DNA of 64,000 nucleotides from Anoplolepis gracilipes (lineage: Eukaryota; Arthropoda; Insecta; Hymenoptera; Formicidae): positions 3,912,001 to 3,976,000 of the forward strand of contig NC_132970.1 in the NCBI RefSeq assembly GCF_047496725.1. Reading direction: 5' to 3'. Made by a program: the position numbers and the translations under genes. The notes below the pieces were generated by a model. That model was not told the origin of the DNA, ran no database searches, and worked only from the letters and a program-made list of their open reading frames with translations. Below, piece by piece: positions 10,244-21,644 of the stretch. How positions within the stretch are numbered: position 1 is the first letter of the stretch; the number at the start of each line of letters is the position of its first letter.

Positions 10244-13200
10244 AATAAGAGATCTATGAGAGAGTAATTTAATTTTCTGTGTCCGAAAAATTCACGAAAA
10301 ATTTTTCTCTCTGCACACGCATTGTTGTGAGCCTATGTACAAATTAAAGTAATTCAGCTTGTTCGGTATTATTTGATTTATTTTTATACAGATTGAGAAG
10401 TATCTAATTTAATTTATATTTCATTAAACGTGAATTTATCAAATATTGGTTCTCGTGTATGTAAGGCTCGAAATATACCTATTTTGTTCGGAAATTTTAA
10501 ATAAATTATTTTAGAAAGAGTAAACCGCTTTTAATTAGATTAAACATATCTATAACTCTATTTTATTCTGCAGGATGTTATGCAAAATTCACCGAATGCA
10601 TCATTAAGTGCTTTTATAAGTGCTGTATGTATACTCCAACAACATAAAAGTTATATTCACAATTCACAAATTCCATCTTTTTTAAGATATAATTTTTTAT
10701 TCATTATGTACCGGTAATGTATACATAATCATTTCTCACTGAATATCTCATGTTAGCTTTTTTATAGCTTCGCAGCAGCTTTTTACACGAAGCTTATATA
10801 TAAAGAGAGAAGGACAGTAATTATTCGTTGAGATGACTCGGGAGGGTATGTCGCGACATGATTTACATGTCTGAGAAACAGAAAACTCGGGTAGGCTTGA
10901 CTACTGCCATCACGTTTTCCATACTTTTAGCTCGTCATAAACAACCTTTTGCATCGTAGTTAGCTACCAATGACACGTCTTAAAATTGTAGCTCGTTTAA
11001 TTATCTCGACAGTTATGCGAAGCAAATACGTGCACTGGCAGGAAAATTGAAGATGTGCTAATTATCACGTAAAAACGCAGAAAGATAGGTTCAAGTATGA
11101 AGCGTGGTAGGGAAGAAAAAGAGAGGGACGAAGTAAAAAAGAAAGATAGCTTAATTGCTGGTTTCGCCATACTTGACGAGGATGATGACTCTCGTTCTTA
11201 ACTTTTGCAACGGAGATATACTTCTGCCCGCACGACTTTGCCACAAAATTCATCTTCAAAGCGCTCCCATAGAAAGCGACTAACTAGCTTTTGCACTCAT
11301 AAGCAGTTCGTAATTATACGTTACGTTTCCGGATGATAAATTAAAGGCTCCTTGATATGTATTTCGTTGGATCCTAGCTCTCTCGCAATGATCTTTAGTA
11401 CGATAAGTTTAAAGTCGCGACGTAAGTTAAGAAACTGTTTTTGTATGTCATGATATATACGTAGGGAAAAACTCTCGTCTTTTTAACTTCAAAGTATCTT
11501 TCTAAGAATCCCATTTCCGATATCGTTATCCCATAAAAAGTGAATAAATTAAATAAAGTCACTAGAAATTGAATCAATAAAGTTACAGATAAGAAATTCA
11601 AACAGTTTTAGCAAATAAATTTCTGTCGATTTATTTTTTAATTCCTTTACTTTCCTAGTAATAAAAAAATAATACAAAAATTTATTAGCAAATAACAAAG
11701 TCGAACGTATATTTTCATCAGCAAGTGCGTCGAAAGTTGCTAGACCAAAAACGAGAGCAAATAAATGAGAACATTGAAAGGGTGGCGCCAGGGTGATAGA
11801 GTGATTTTTTTATCAGTACCTGTTTAGCATAAAACGGCTCACAGCAAGGTATTGAAATTCAACGCCGTCCTTATATGTAGTTTAACGAGAGATACCGTTC
11901 TCGAGAATTCGATAAAACGTACATCGGCCTATTTTCTTGGCAGAGAGGATGAGCGAGATTTTTTTCATTTATTATCGCAAACCCCATCTCTCACGAATGG
12001 CTCTTTTCAATCGATGTATTCGGCGGTTAGTGATAACTGAGATGAGAAAGAGAGAGGAGAGCGAGAAAGAGAGAGCGAGTTTCAAAGAATTTCCAATTCT
12101 CTGCTTTTCAATGGCTTCGACATTACGCTTGTGCGCGAAATGGGTTAGCGTAATGAATGGTATTCAGTTTATTTTTGCGACGTAAGTTACGTTGTTACGC
12201 GGCGACATTGCACCGGCGCGGCGCAATGCAGGGCGCAGTGGTTGCATCTAGGTACTGAACTAGAAGTAAAATAAAACTATGACAAAATTGAAAGGCGATA
12301 TTTAGTCTTTATTTGCACGCGAAACTTTGCTCTTTCTCTTTCTCTTTCTCTCTCTCTTTCTCTTTGTCATAAATTTGCTTTTCTTGTTGATAACAGCGTA
12401 CTTTGATAGAGAATAGAATAATAAAATAGAATATGTTTGTAGAGAATAAAAATATAATTAAAATATACAAGATAAAAAAAATATGTAAATTCTTGACAGA
12501 ATGTGGATTAGCGTGCTATGAAATAATAAATCAAAATTGATATTCTAGCAGAGTAAATAAAAACAGAAATATTTTCTATTACATACGCAAAAATGAAAAA
12601 AAAATAATATGGTGGAAAATTACTAAATAATTTGATAAAGAAGAAGAATAAACAATATGACATATACAGTAAAAAATTGTACGTCTATATGTTAAAATTT
12701 TCTGTTGTGTTATCACGTTTTGATTACTATTTCAATGTAAAATCAACATACAACTGATATGTTATTATTTTTATAATATTTTGTAATATTTTCATGTATT
12801 ACATTTATGTCAACTTCATAACTTAACACTTTGTGTGTGTCTCTTAGAAATGGAATATTATTTGAGTGTTTTTAACACATCAATAACAATTATTTCAAAT
12901 AATCAATATTTCAAAAAAAATTAGTTAAATATTCTAACAAAGAAACGTTAAAGTAAATCTTCAAATAATTATAAACTTGAAAATGTTTTAACAACATTTC
13001 TTACGAATTATTGTTACGTTTTCATATAGTTTTTAATTAATTTATATTATTTTTACATCACATTTAAACTTACAATAACAGAAATAACTTACAATAAAAA
13101 AAATAAATATAAAGTATCAATTATTTATAATATTTCTAGTTTTCAACAAGTGACACAAGACAAATAAGTTATTTTAATTTAAAATTTTAAGTAGGAGAAC

Positions 13201-14400
13201 TTTCTGGGACATACAAAAAAGTTAAAATTAGCAATTAATTTTTTACTGTATATGTATGTACATATATATAAATATTTTGATATAAAGATATAAGAGAAAA
13301 ATTTGTTTTATGCCAATGGGATATTTCGATAATGTGTATTATCGAAATATAAAAAATTCAATTGATTAAAGGTGAAAAGATAATTTGCAGGGAGAAGAAT
13401 CGAAAGAAAATAAGATACTTTTGCGATTTCCAATATTTTCTATTGACTTGAAGCACAACGTTTATTACCTTTTTATTAAAGAGATAGTTACATTTATTTT
13501 TTTTCCCCAAAGAGAAATATCTTTATATACCTTCACATATATAATAAAGTTACTGGAAAATGAATGACGAATGATAGGATGGATAATAATAACGATGGAC
13601 AATAATGACAGGTTTCATTATTGATAAGGGCATGGTATCCAATATGTCATGAGTCTTTTATTTCGTTATTCCATTAATAAAAAAAATATCGCGTTCCAAT
13701 TTTCTTAATAATCTAACGATATGTATGGAGAATAGATTTCAAAACTGTGAAATTAACACATCGATTTGCGGTATTTGAACAGCGTCTCCATGCGTCTGTT
13801 ATTCAAATTGAATCTTTAACAAAATCCGGAACGGCGAGCAACGTGAAAAAAAATATTAGAATCGTATGGGTTTCTCGGAGTGGTTGCGAGTGCGGAAATT
13901 TTTTGCACTAGGGACAAAAATAATTTCACACGCACATTGACCCGTTACGCATTGTGAAACAGATAAACAATTGATTAATTTCGTAATCCTTCGTTGTGTG
14001 CGCGCGTGCTCGCTGAATTTCAGAATATTATTGATGAATGTTACAAATGTGGAATCTCCAAGATGTTTATCAAGCCAACTGCACGACTATTTTGCAGGAT
14101 TTGGAAATGTAAAACTAAGTTTTTTTTTTTTTTTTTTTAACTCGGCTTTTGAGTTAGGTTCTATGAAATATTTTATTATTCTTTAATGTCCCAATTCAGA
14201 TAATAAAATTTAAAAATTTAACAAATTATGGTTTCAATTTTTTTACAATCATGAATTGCGTATGTACACATAAGTATGTACTAATTGTTGCAGGGAAATT
14301 AATAATTTAAGACACATTTGATGGGAAAAAGAAAAATCCAATTGCTAGACATCTGATTATTGAAGATATAATTTAAAAATTTTTATAATTCAGGTCTGAG
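10244..14400. other. First-intron DNA without a gene
   Basis: This AT-rich intronic sequence has no supported coding region. It contains a CT/TTTCTC-rich tract at about 12331-12364, a perfect hairpin at 13321-13350 (separate entry) and an 18-19 base T run at 14120-14138. The segment 12400-13300 is especially A+T rich and featureless. Confidence 0.4.
13321..13350. repeat. Perfect 13-bp stem hairpin
   Basis: ATATTTCGATAAT at 13321-13333 is followed by a GTGT loop and the exact reverse complement at 13338-13350. There is no T run after it and no gene next to it. It may be a relic of a small foldback element or a structured RNA segment. Function is unknown. Confidence 0.85.
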
Positions 14401-14986
14401 GTTTTATCTTTGTTCGCGATGGAACGTTTGCTTCGTGAGACATGAACGCAAGCGAGCGCACCAAAGCCCAGGTACACAATTTGATAATGGGTTAGCTGTG
14501 TAATGTGCACACATTTGCCCCGGTCGGCCCCAGTCGGTACACGCGCTACACGCTGCAGACTGAATCAGTGATAACAACGTGTTCGCATAATCAATCATGC
14601 CGTGACTCCACCTTCCGCACACATTGGCACACAGTCTCTCTCCGCTAGTACTTCGCATACCTACGTAGTATCTACGCCGTCGGCTCTTCGTGTACCGTAA
14701 AGGGATTTGTGTAACCGTGCGTTGGAGCAAGCAGCTACTTGGACGCGCACATGAGTTTTCGCGGTGCTTGAATTATTATAAGCCGTCGGAACTTCGTATA
14801 TCGTAGACATATCGCACGTTCTATTGGCAGCTTTTAACTGCTTAACCTAATTTAACCTTTCTGATCAAAACATTTGTGATTTTTCGCAAGCTTAGTATAT
14901 TGCGATGGTGGGCGTTTTCCCAACAAGTGACGTAGGTAACACAAGCGTTCCATTTGATGATCGCAACGTTTGCGCATCATCTTTGT

Positions 14987-15025
14987 CTTTGTTTAACCTT
15001 GTTGGTCACTGAAAGTTAAACAAAG
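14987..15025. repeat. 11-bp inverted repeat beside the saposin-like relic
   Basis: CTTTGTTTAAC at 14987-14997 is the exact reverse complement of GTTAAACAAAG at 15015-15025, with a 17-base loop. It lies directly upstream of the coding-like segment that begins near 15016. Confidence 0.7.
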
Positions 15026-15240
15026 ATGGAAAGGATGTTTGCGAATATTGCCAAGTGGAACTAATCACAAATGCATTATTCTGTCTTCTATCAATTCCAG
15101 TGAGCAACGAAGACAGAATGATAGTTTATGTTGCACTGTGTCATCTGTGTTGCTTGCTGAAAAACGCCCAGAATGTGTACGATAATGGCATGCAAGAATC
15201 GATTTTGCCAATCGGACTGTTATTATCTGCTTGTACGTAT
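15016..15240 (+). pseudogene. Possible saposin-B-like domain relic
   Basis: The frame starting at the GTTAAACAAAGATGG segment reads NKDGKDVCEYCQVELITNAL and continues without a stop to 15420. It contains CxxC at the start, then NEDRMIVYVALCHLCCLLKN, then AQNVYDNGMQESILPIGLLL and SAC. The order of an opening CxxC, a central Cys about 30 residues later, an acidic or Asn-rich segment and a hydrophobic ILPI-LL-C end recalls saposin B domains, where six Cys form three disulfides. One expected Cys of the central pair seems replaced. The following 60 codons are hydrophobic and AT-driven. There is no clear initiator or splice sites, so a decayed duplicate or retrocopy is more likely than an exon. It could be coincidence. 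Confidence 0.3.
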
Positions 15241-15420
15241 GTCGCTATTATTTTACTAGTAAAAATGCACTTCAACTTTTTACTTTTTCTTGCAATTGTA
15301 TTTACTGTTTTTTTAACTTTTTATGTTTGTGTTAATGTTCGCTTTTTACCTATGACTTTGAAAAGGGATATCAATCAATTGTGTGAACTCTCAATGATCT
15401 TGTTGTTCGACCGATGTTGA

Positions 15421-16540
15421 TCATCTTTGGCAATGCAAAGCTTACAATTAGTATAAATTTAGCTATCGATCTTTCTCTTTTTTCTCATGTAAATCACCAT
15501 CACTGCAATCGTGTATTTATAAACAACATTGCTTATCGTACAAGTCGCGGCACTATTTTGGAGAACGATAGTGGATACGATTAACGTTTGATGTCACTGC
15601 GTGACATTGATTACTGATCGGATTCTGCGTGTATGATAAGATCATAGGAAAATTGTTATATTAATTATAGAGAGATTGTGCTTGAAATTTGGAATTTTGC
15701 TAATAGCGGAAGAAAGAGATATTATACGTATATCTTGAATTGTAACCATGGACAAAAAAATCTATTTTTGGTCCATGATCGTACTCACAATCAGTCAGAA
15801 GTGTAAGGTTAATTCAATATTGATTTAACGTGTCTGAGCGCTCGATTGAAGGTCGATTTTCGACTTATTATTTTTATATTTTGAATATCGACTTGATATT
15901 TTTCAATGTTTCATAGTATCTGAGATTATCTAAATTGATTGTATGTAATTCTTTTTATTATTATCATTATAATAATTAATTATTATTATCATAGTAATAA
16001 GTATGATACATGAATGGTAAAAATTCTATGCATGATAAAATTTAAAATTTTAAATATACATATATAATATTGTTATATGTGTTTTATTGCTTTGCTGTTA
16101 CGTGGCCTGTCCAGAGTTAACTAACTCGTAGTTCAAGTTTTCGTGAAATGCATGTAAAATCTACAAAAGAAAAACAGACTAACATAAAATTTAAAGTGTA
16201 TGTTTTTTTTATCAGTTTAATTTCTGATGTAATCCCAACAAGGGATTCAGAATATTAAACAGATTATTTAAAACTGAGCGGACAAATAGGAAATAGTCTA
16301 TTTACTGCGTGAAGCACAAAACCAAAATTTCTATATAAATTAAATGCATACATAATTAATTTTATTTACTTAATTAATAATTGTGACTAATTCTATATGG
16401 TTGCAAAACATTTGAATATAATTAATTGATTAATTCATAATTGAAATTATGTCGATGATGATCCAAGATTCAATCAACAATTTGTATCACTTCGATGTCG
16501 AGTCAATCATAATTTTAACTTTACTTCAACATTGATTTAC
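15421..16540. other. First-intron DNA without a gene
   Basis: I see no coding segment. An imperfect hairpin, CATGGAC with GTCCATG around an A/T-rich loop, lies at about 15748-15778. An ATT/AAT-rich quasi-palindromic tract occupies about 15955-16005. Confidence 0.35.
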
Positions 16541-16546
16541 GACGTT

Positions 16547-16572
16547 TGACGTCACATTCACGTCACTATATA
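16547..16572. promoter_or_regulatory. Perfect CRE followed by a half site and a TATA-like box
   Basis: TGACGTCA, the consensus CREB/ATF palindrome, is at 16547-16554. A half site CGTCA is at 16561-16565, followed at once by CTATATAT. A matching perfect CRE lies 600 bp downstream at 17151. Binding cannot be shown from sequence. Confidence 0.35.
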
Positions 16573-16739
16573 TTTCTGACTAGGTACACACACATGTAAT
16601 ATTTGAATCGGGATATAAATACATAAATACATAATTTACACGAATTCTAGATATTTGCTCGGATTAATCATTTGATTCACTTCCCTTAATATTCTCAAAT
16701 GTCAATCGATATACACACTAATCTTTACGAGATCGCGAT

Positions 16740-17310
16740 TACGAGTTATGCACGCGATCTCACGTCGACGAACAATCTTTTTCTCTTTAATGGAGTTGGA
16801 GAGAGTTCTCTTCTCAAGAGCTCGAAAATATTAAATTCCCTCTCTTTATGCAGAGACTGCTTCGCCAGTCGCACGCTGTCGGGCGAAAAAGCGAACAGGA
16901 GGAAAAGAGAGTGTCGGGTGTTCGGGCTCCTTTCGAAGAACGCGGATTCGGGACACTTCCGGATGCACATCCCAATGCATTCTGATATTACTTTCTGCAA
17001 CGCGCGCCCGCCTCTCTTGCAATTGTAATGAGCGTCCGCTGCGCGCGACGTAGAGGGATTTGCTGGCGGTAATAGCATGCAAACATCCTTGCGGAGGGAA
17101 CACGAGGACGTCCCGTACGAACCTTCTTCCTCTTTTCCCGCAGCCATGCGTGACGTCACGAGTCAGGACGAGTTAATACATCTGCCTACCAGACACGAAC
17201 GCTGGTACAGTGTCCTCTCGGGCGAACCTTGACGACGACTGAAATTTTCTCGCGTTTTACACCGACGTGCATGGTTGCACCCGGGGTTTCCGCTTCGGGT
17301 TATAAAAATC
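16740..17310. promoter_or_regulatory. GC-rich intronic block with CRE and TATA box
   Basis: The block is rich in G+C and CpG within AT-rich intron. A perfect CRE, TGACGTCA, lies at 17151-17158, followed by GAGTCA, an AP-1-like half. TATAAAAA lies at 17301-17308 after a GC-rich stretch (CCCGGGGTTTCCGCTTCGGG). This order on the + strand resembles a CRE-TATA promoter. On the opposite strand a 137-codon open frame covers 16746-17159, with an ATG at 17147-17145 reading MAAGKEEEGSYGTSS. It has no recognised domain and may be a product of low stop-codon frequency in GC-rich sequence. An internal promoter, enhancer or short unannotated transcript are all possible. Confidence 0.3.
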
Positions 17311-17333
17311 TCTGCAACTGATGTTTTCTCTCG

Positions 17334-17437
17334 ACACCGACGTGCTACGACCTTTCGCGGACGTTAGCAACTAACGTATACAACGAAGAACATGATGCGA
17401 CAAAGAAACGTCGACGAGTTTTGTCGACGTAGCACGT
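17334..17437 (+). repeat. Nested inverted repeats downstream of the TATA box
   Basis: ACGTGCTACG at 17340-17349 pairs exactly with CGTAGCACGT at 17428-17437. Inside this closing stem are ACGTTAG-CAA-CTAACGT at 17361-17377 and ACGTCGAC/GTCGACGT at 17408-17415 and 17423-17430. The last stem shares bases 17428-17430 with the outer stem, so the two compete over three base pairs. A direct repeat ACACCGACGTGC occurs at 17259-17270 and 17334-17345. The segment could fold as a branched RNA, or be a regulatory DNA palindrome cluster. Confidence 0.5.
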
Positions 17438-17439
17438 AA

Positions 17440-18960
17440 AAGCTTTTTAATAATCTCTTCATATTCATAATTGCTTTATTATGCATGCATACTTATTCAT
17501 TTTTTTAATTTCAATTTTATATACTTAAATATTTCTTCTTGTGTGTATTATTGTTTTTGTCGTATTAATTTTATTATTACATTATTGTTGTAACGTTATA
17601 CGTATATGCTTTGCTTGTCAGCAGAATATGGTATTCCTAGAAGGGGAGAAACTTTTATATTATTTTATAAACATTTATGTGAAATTTTTTTATTTACGTC
17701 CTATGCTTTAAATATATTTTAAGTATCACGTTCTATATTATTTCTATTATAATTAATTGTAGATTATTTTACACGATGATTAAAACATATATGTTAAAGG
17801 AGGTTTTAATGCTGATATCATGATAATTGTAATTGTAAAAACATGCTACAAGATTATTCTTACTTCATCGCGTGATATTTCCATAGATTTTCATACACGC
17901 GGAGGTGCAAACATCTCTTTCGCGGTTCTCTTTACGCAAAACAAAGATGATTGCGTCGTCGAGGTACTCGTTCGTACCTTTTTCACAATAATGATACGGC
18001 AAGCAGCGAAATGGAAAGAAAACATGGTAGTGGAAAAATCGCGTTTACCGAACAAATTATAAGAAAATAGTTATGACGAAATTGTGGTTGCTACGTTATA
18101 CGTACCATCGTCATGTGTAATGGTGATTTTTCTCGGAGCGCGCGTTAAGAAAAATAAAGTATGCCAGAATTCGTCAGAAACTTTTTGGTTTGTCGCGTGT
18201 CGCTGTTTTAAACAATTTAATAAAACAGCATTTTTTCCTTACTTTTTTCACAAAATGTGTTTAATGATGTAAAATGGTCTCTCTTGTATGCACAACATCA
18301 CTATTATTATATATTATCTACAAAAATGTGTAATAAAGGGAAATCAAATTTACAATTAATTGTCTACGTTATTAGTTTGCATACGTTACAAATAGAAAGC
18401 ATATAAAACTATATCTGTATTAAACATCTGATTTTTACGTTAACAACGTTTTTCTCTATGCTGTATTATTTTGCATTATTTTTACAACTAAATTGCAACA
18501 ATTTTTTAACAGTTTATACAAGTTTGAACTATTTTACTTAATTATTACACATGAAATGTAAATGGGTAAATATGGAAAGGCATCTCGGATAAGATCTAAA
18601 ATTAAATAATGAATTGAAAGTAAATGGGCTAGAATTAGAGTTAAAACATACAATAAAGTTTTTTTTCCTTATTGATGATTTTGCGCTTCTTCGCTAAGAT
18701 AGCAATCGGAATGTCATGAAAATATTATCTTTCTTACTGGTTTCCGTCGACATTGAATTCACATAATGCGTCGAATATGTCTTTGAGTCGTCAAATATTT
18801 GCATCTGTCACATTCGTCGAATACCAGTTGTTCCGTAAGAGGAAAGCGTGTAAATGCATCTTGAGATAAATATACGCGCATTTTACATACATACTATATG
18901 TATATAAAGGTCATAATTTGCAGGAATGTAACATCATGAGAAATACATTACGCGCGCTAC
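17440..18960. other. First-intron DNA without a gene
   Basis: This is AT-rich with no supported coding region. Short open frames at 17820-18062 and 18084-18272 have no recognisable domain and no splice context that would place them in the neighbouring gene. Confidence 0.4.
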
Positions 18961-18965
18961 TCGTT

Positions 18966-19382
18966 CTACAGAAGTGACCCTAATGCATCCGATATCCGCT
19001 TTCCCAAGTCGGTCAAGACTCCTTCAGAAGATGCATTTCCACTCGAGACTTTCTTCCCATGTTCGCTCGTGGAGATGCGGGCGCATCCGAATAGCCAAGG
19101 TTTGCCTGTCGGTGAGGCTGGCGATCTGTGCGGGAAGATTGTGAGTCGGGAATCGTGGGGGGAAAGGAGAAGGGGAAAGAGGGTGGAAGCAGGAGAAGGA
19201 TGATTTATCTCCCTTGGGCGCGAAGATTTTACCTCGGGTGTTAGTTCCGCCGGTTGAACATCCAGATGGAAAGCGGGCGGTGTGTGTTGAGCAGGGCAAC
19301 GAAGGGTTGCCGCAAAGTTCTTATCGGCATGTATATAATTTTCGGTAGGTTTGCAACAGTTAGTAGACACTGCGGCTACCAT
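18966..19382 (-). other. Orphan 138-codon open frame in a GC-rich patch
   Basis: ATG-started on the reverse strand (MVAAVSTNCCKPTENYIHAD), this frame runs 138 codons and ends in GVLTDLGKRISDALGSLL, which could form an amphipathic helix. The middle is Pro/Ser-rich. No family is recognised, and no splice sites or promoter point to it. The patch at about 18990-19290 is GC-richer than its flanks, which alone lowers stop frequency. It is probably noncoding but worth a transcript check. Confidence 0.2.
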
Positions 19383-19479
19383 TTGCCCTTTGCGAACACG
19401 AAACTTGCTGCGCGGCGGAATACTTACGACCGACGTTTACGTTTGCGAAACAACACATTGTTCCCTAAGGTGCATTAGG

Positions 19480-21534
19480 GCGGATTTCCCGCCCCTATCG
19501 ATTAGTTGAACACGATTTAGTTGCGCGATTTTTGTCAGACTTAATATTGAAGCGTTCGGCAATCTGGATGAGCTATAATTCGCTCAAAGCTTCAACCTCA
19601 AAGTTTAGTTCATGAAACTTACTGAAAGTAAATATAAAGCAAGTTGCCACATCCTTTTGCGCAGACACATATACACACGGAATAAGTTTTTAAAATATTT
19701 ATCAAAGAGATAAAAATATGTGAAATAAAAGTGCGCAAAGCGCAATCAAAGCAAAGGATATAAAAATCCTTCAATTATGAATCCTTTTTTATGAATAACG
19801 TAAAAAATTATATTAATTAAAATAACATTATAAAATTATTAATTAATTGGGCAATATTTTTATTTGATATTATTATATCAGTGCCAAAGTTAGGAATAAA
19901 ATATTGATTGGGGATTTTACAGTTTCGAAAAAAATTATAATCAATTTCTTTTGCGAGCGCCATACAGAGATTGCGTTATTAAACATTTTTTATTTTATTA
20001 ATAGAGATATTACACACACATACATACACACAAAATTGTTCTCGCGACATAAAACTCTCGGTATTTTATATACGACGTTTTTATTATTTTTATATTTATT
20101 AAATTTTATTTGAAGGTAATAATTTGGACAAAAAAATATAGGTTTCTCGTCTCTCTTTTTGGTTTTTTCTTTGTTTACAGCATTCACAAATTCTGCTTCC
20201 CTTTTTTTCTTTTTTATCTCGTCATAGAGTAAGCATTGATTTTTGCACCGGATTTCATCAAGTCCGAAACGATAATTAAGATAGCAAAGTGGCCCTTGCT
20301 CTGCAGTCGACAAGCTGTTGTCAGTAAGTTGCTCGGCAATTTGCTTTCGTCGATGACCAAACCACTTTCACGGGTTTGTTTAAAAACAACGCTAGCCGTT
20401 GCGGTGTTATCATAAGTTCTTCCCTTGGAACATCCGTCGGGATAATCTCCCTGTTTATAGAAGGGAGCGAGGTATTCCTAGTTTAAACGCATCCCCCAGT
20501 CGGCTTTCTTTAACTTTTCTCGCAAATACGCGCAAAAGATATAATCCGATTACACGTTTTGATACGTTTAGAGACGGTGTAGAACAACATGCGCGCTTGA
20601 CTGCATTTTACAGGATGTATTTTCTTGCCGTTTGCTTTAGTCTCATATTCTATGTCTTATGTGTAGTCAAAGAAACCATCTTTCTTGGATCCAAAGCCAA
20701 TCATTTTTGCAAATTTTGAGCTGCATACTTTTTAAACAAGAAAATGTTGAAAGAAATGCGCTTTCTTTTGTTTTACGTTATGTAAATAACATTGTGATAA
20801 ATATCTCTGATCAAAAGTAATTCGCAGATTTCTGTGTGTTTTTTTTTTTACGAATAACAAATATATTTTATGTATAATTATTTATTACAAGTATAAGTTT
20901 TTCCAGCTTTCAAAGAATTTATGTTACCTGGATTAGTGTTCTTCGAGACGTTAGTCCACTGAAGACTAATGCGAGATTCATTATTACACGACGACTTCAT
21001 CTCGCTATAGTCTGTTTTATTCTGCTCACGTGTTCCTATGAAATTATTCACGTTAGTCGGCGACACATTGTGCCTTGTGGTTCTGGAAGAGTAAGTGGCG
21101 AATATAAAACATGGCAAAGAGGAAAGTCGTTTCATGCGATTTAATGCGAACATGTTACGACAGAAACACATGATATTCGCCTCTTGATTATTTTCTTTGT
21201 CAAGTTTTTGGCAACTTTTGCAAGCACGAACAAAATAATTAATTAAGACGTCGCGATAACGTCATGTTTCGTGAGCTTATAGCTATTATATTTCGTATTT
21301 CTGTTTCGTCACGTAATCATACGGTCAATTCGTCATGCGATTGTTATTTTTCGACGAATTTAGTGTCTTTTCAGTGTTACAAAAATGAAGAAATGTATTA
21401 ATTAAAAATTCCATTCTTTTTGTTTGTTATTAAAATATGGTAAATATATTATTTATTATATAATGCTATTAATTCCGCAGATAAAACATAGATTATTAAT
21501 TGATTGCAAAATCATTCTCGTTCATTACTTGCAG
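19480..21534. other. First-intron DNA without a gene
   Basis: I see no supported coding region. The sequence is AT-rich, with T runs near 20168-20216 and 20838-20850. Open frames at 20399-20719 (+) and 20878-21171 (-) show no recognisable domain. Confidence 0.4.
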
Positions 21535-21620
21535 CATCTTGAAATCTGAAAGTTTGAAAATCTTGAAGGCTTAAAGTCTTCAAAATGATGCTGATTCTGA
21601 TAACGCCGAATAATAATCAG
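21535..21620 (+). other. Competing mini-exon candidate before the B4GAT1 core exon
   Basis: An acceptor-like TTCATTACTTGCAG ends at 21534 and a donor CAG|GTATGT follows 21620. Two ATGs at 21585 and 21588 open MMLILITPNNNQ, in phase 0 with the exon at 21645. Only 24 nt (21621-21644) separate the two, with GT and AG at the ends and an in-frame TAG at 21642. That is shorter than a functional spliceosomal intron is known to be in insects, so the direct join is unlikely. The site may be chance, or the donor may be used with another acceptor. Confidence 0.25.
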
Positions 21621-21644
21621 GTATGTTTTTCTTATCGTTTCTAG

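Noticed and set aside
14404..14730. Minus-strand 108-codon Cys-rich frame
   Set aside because: It lies in a CpG-rich patch, lacks a recognisable family and has no splice or promoter support.
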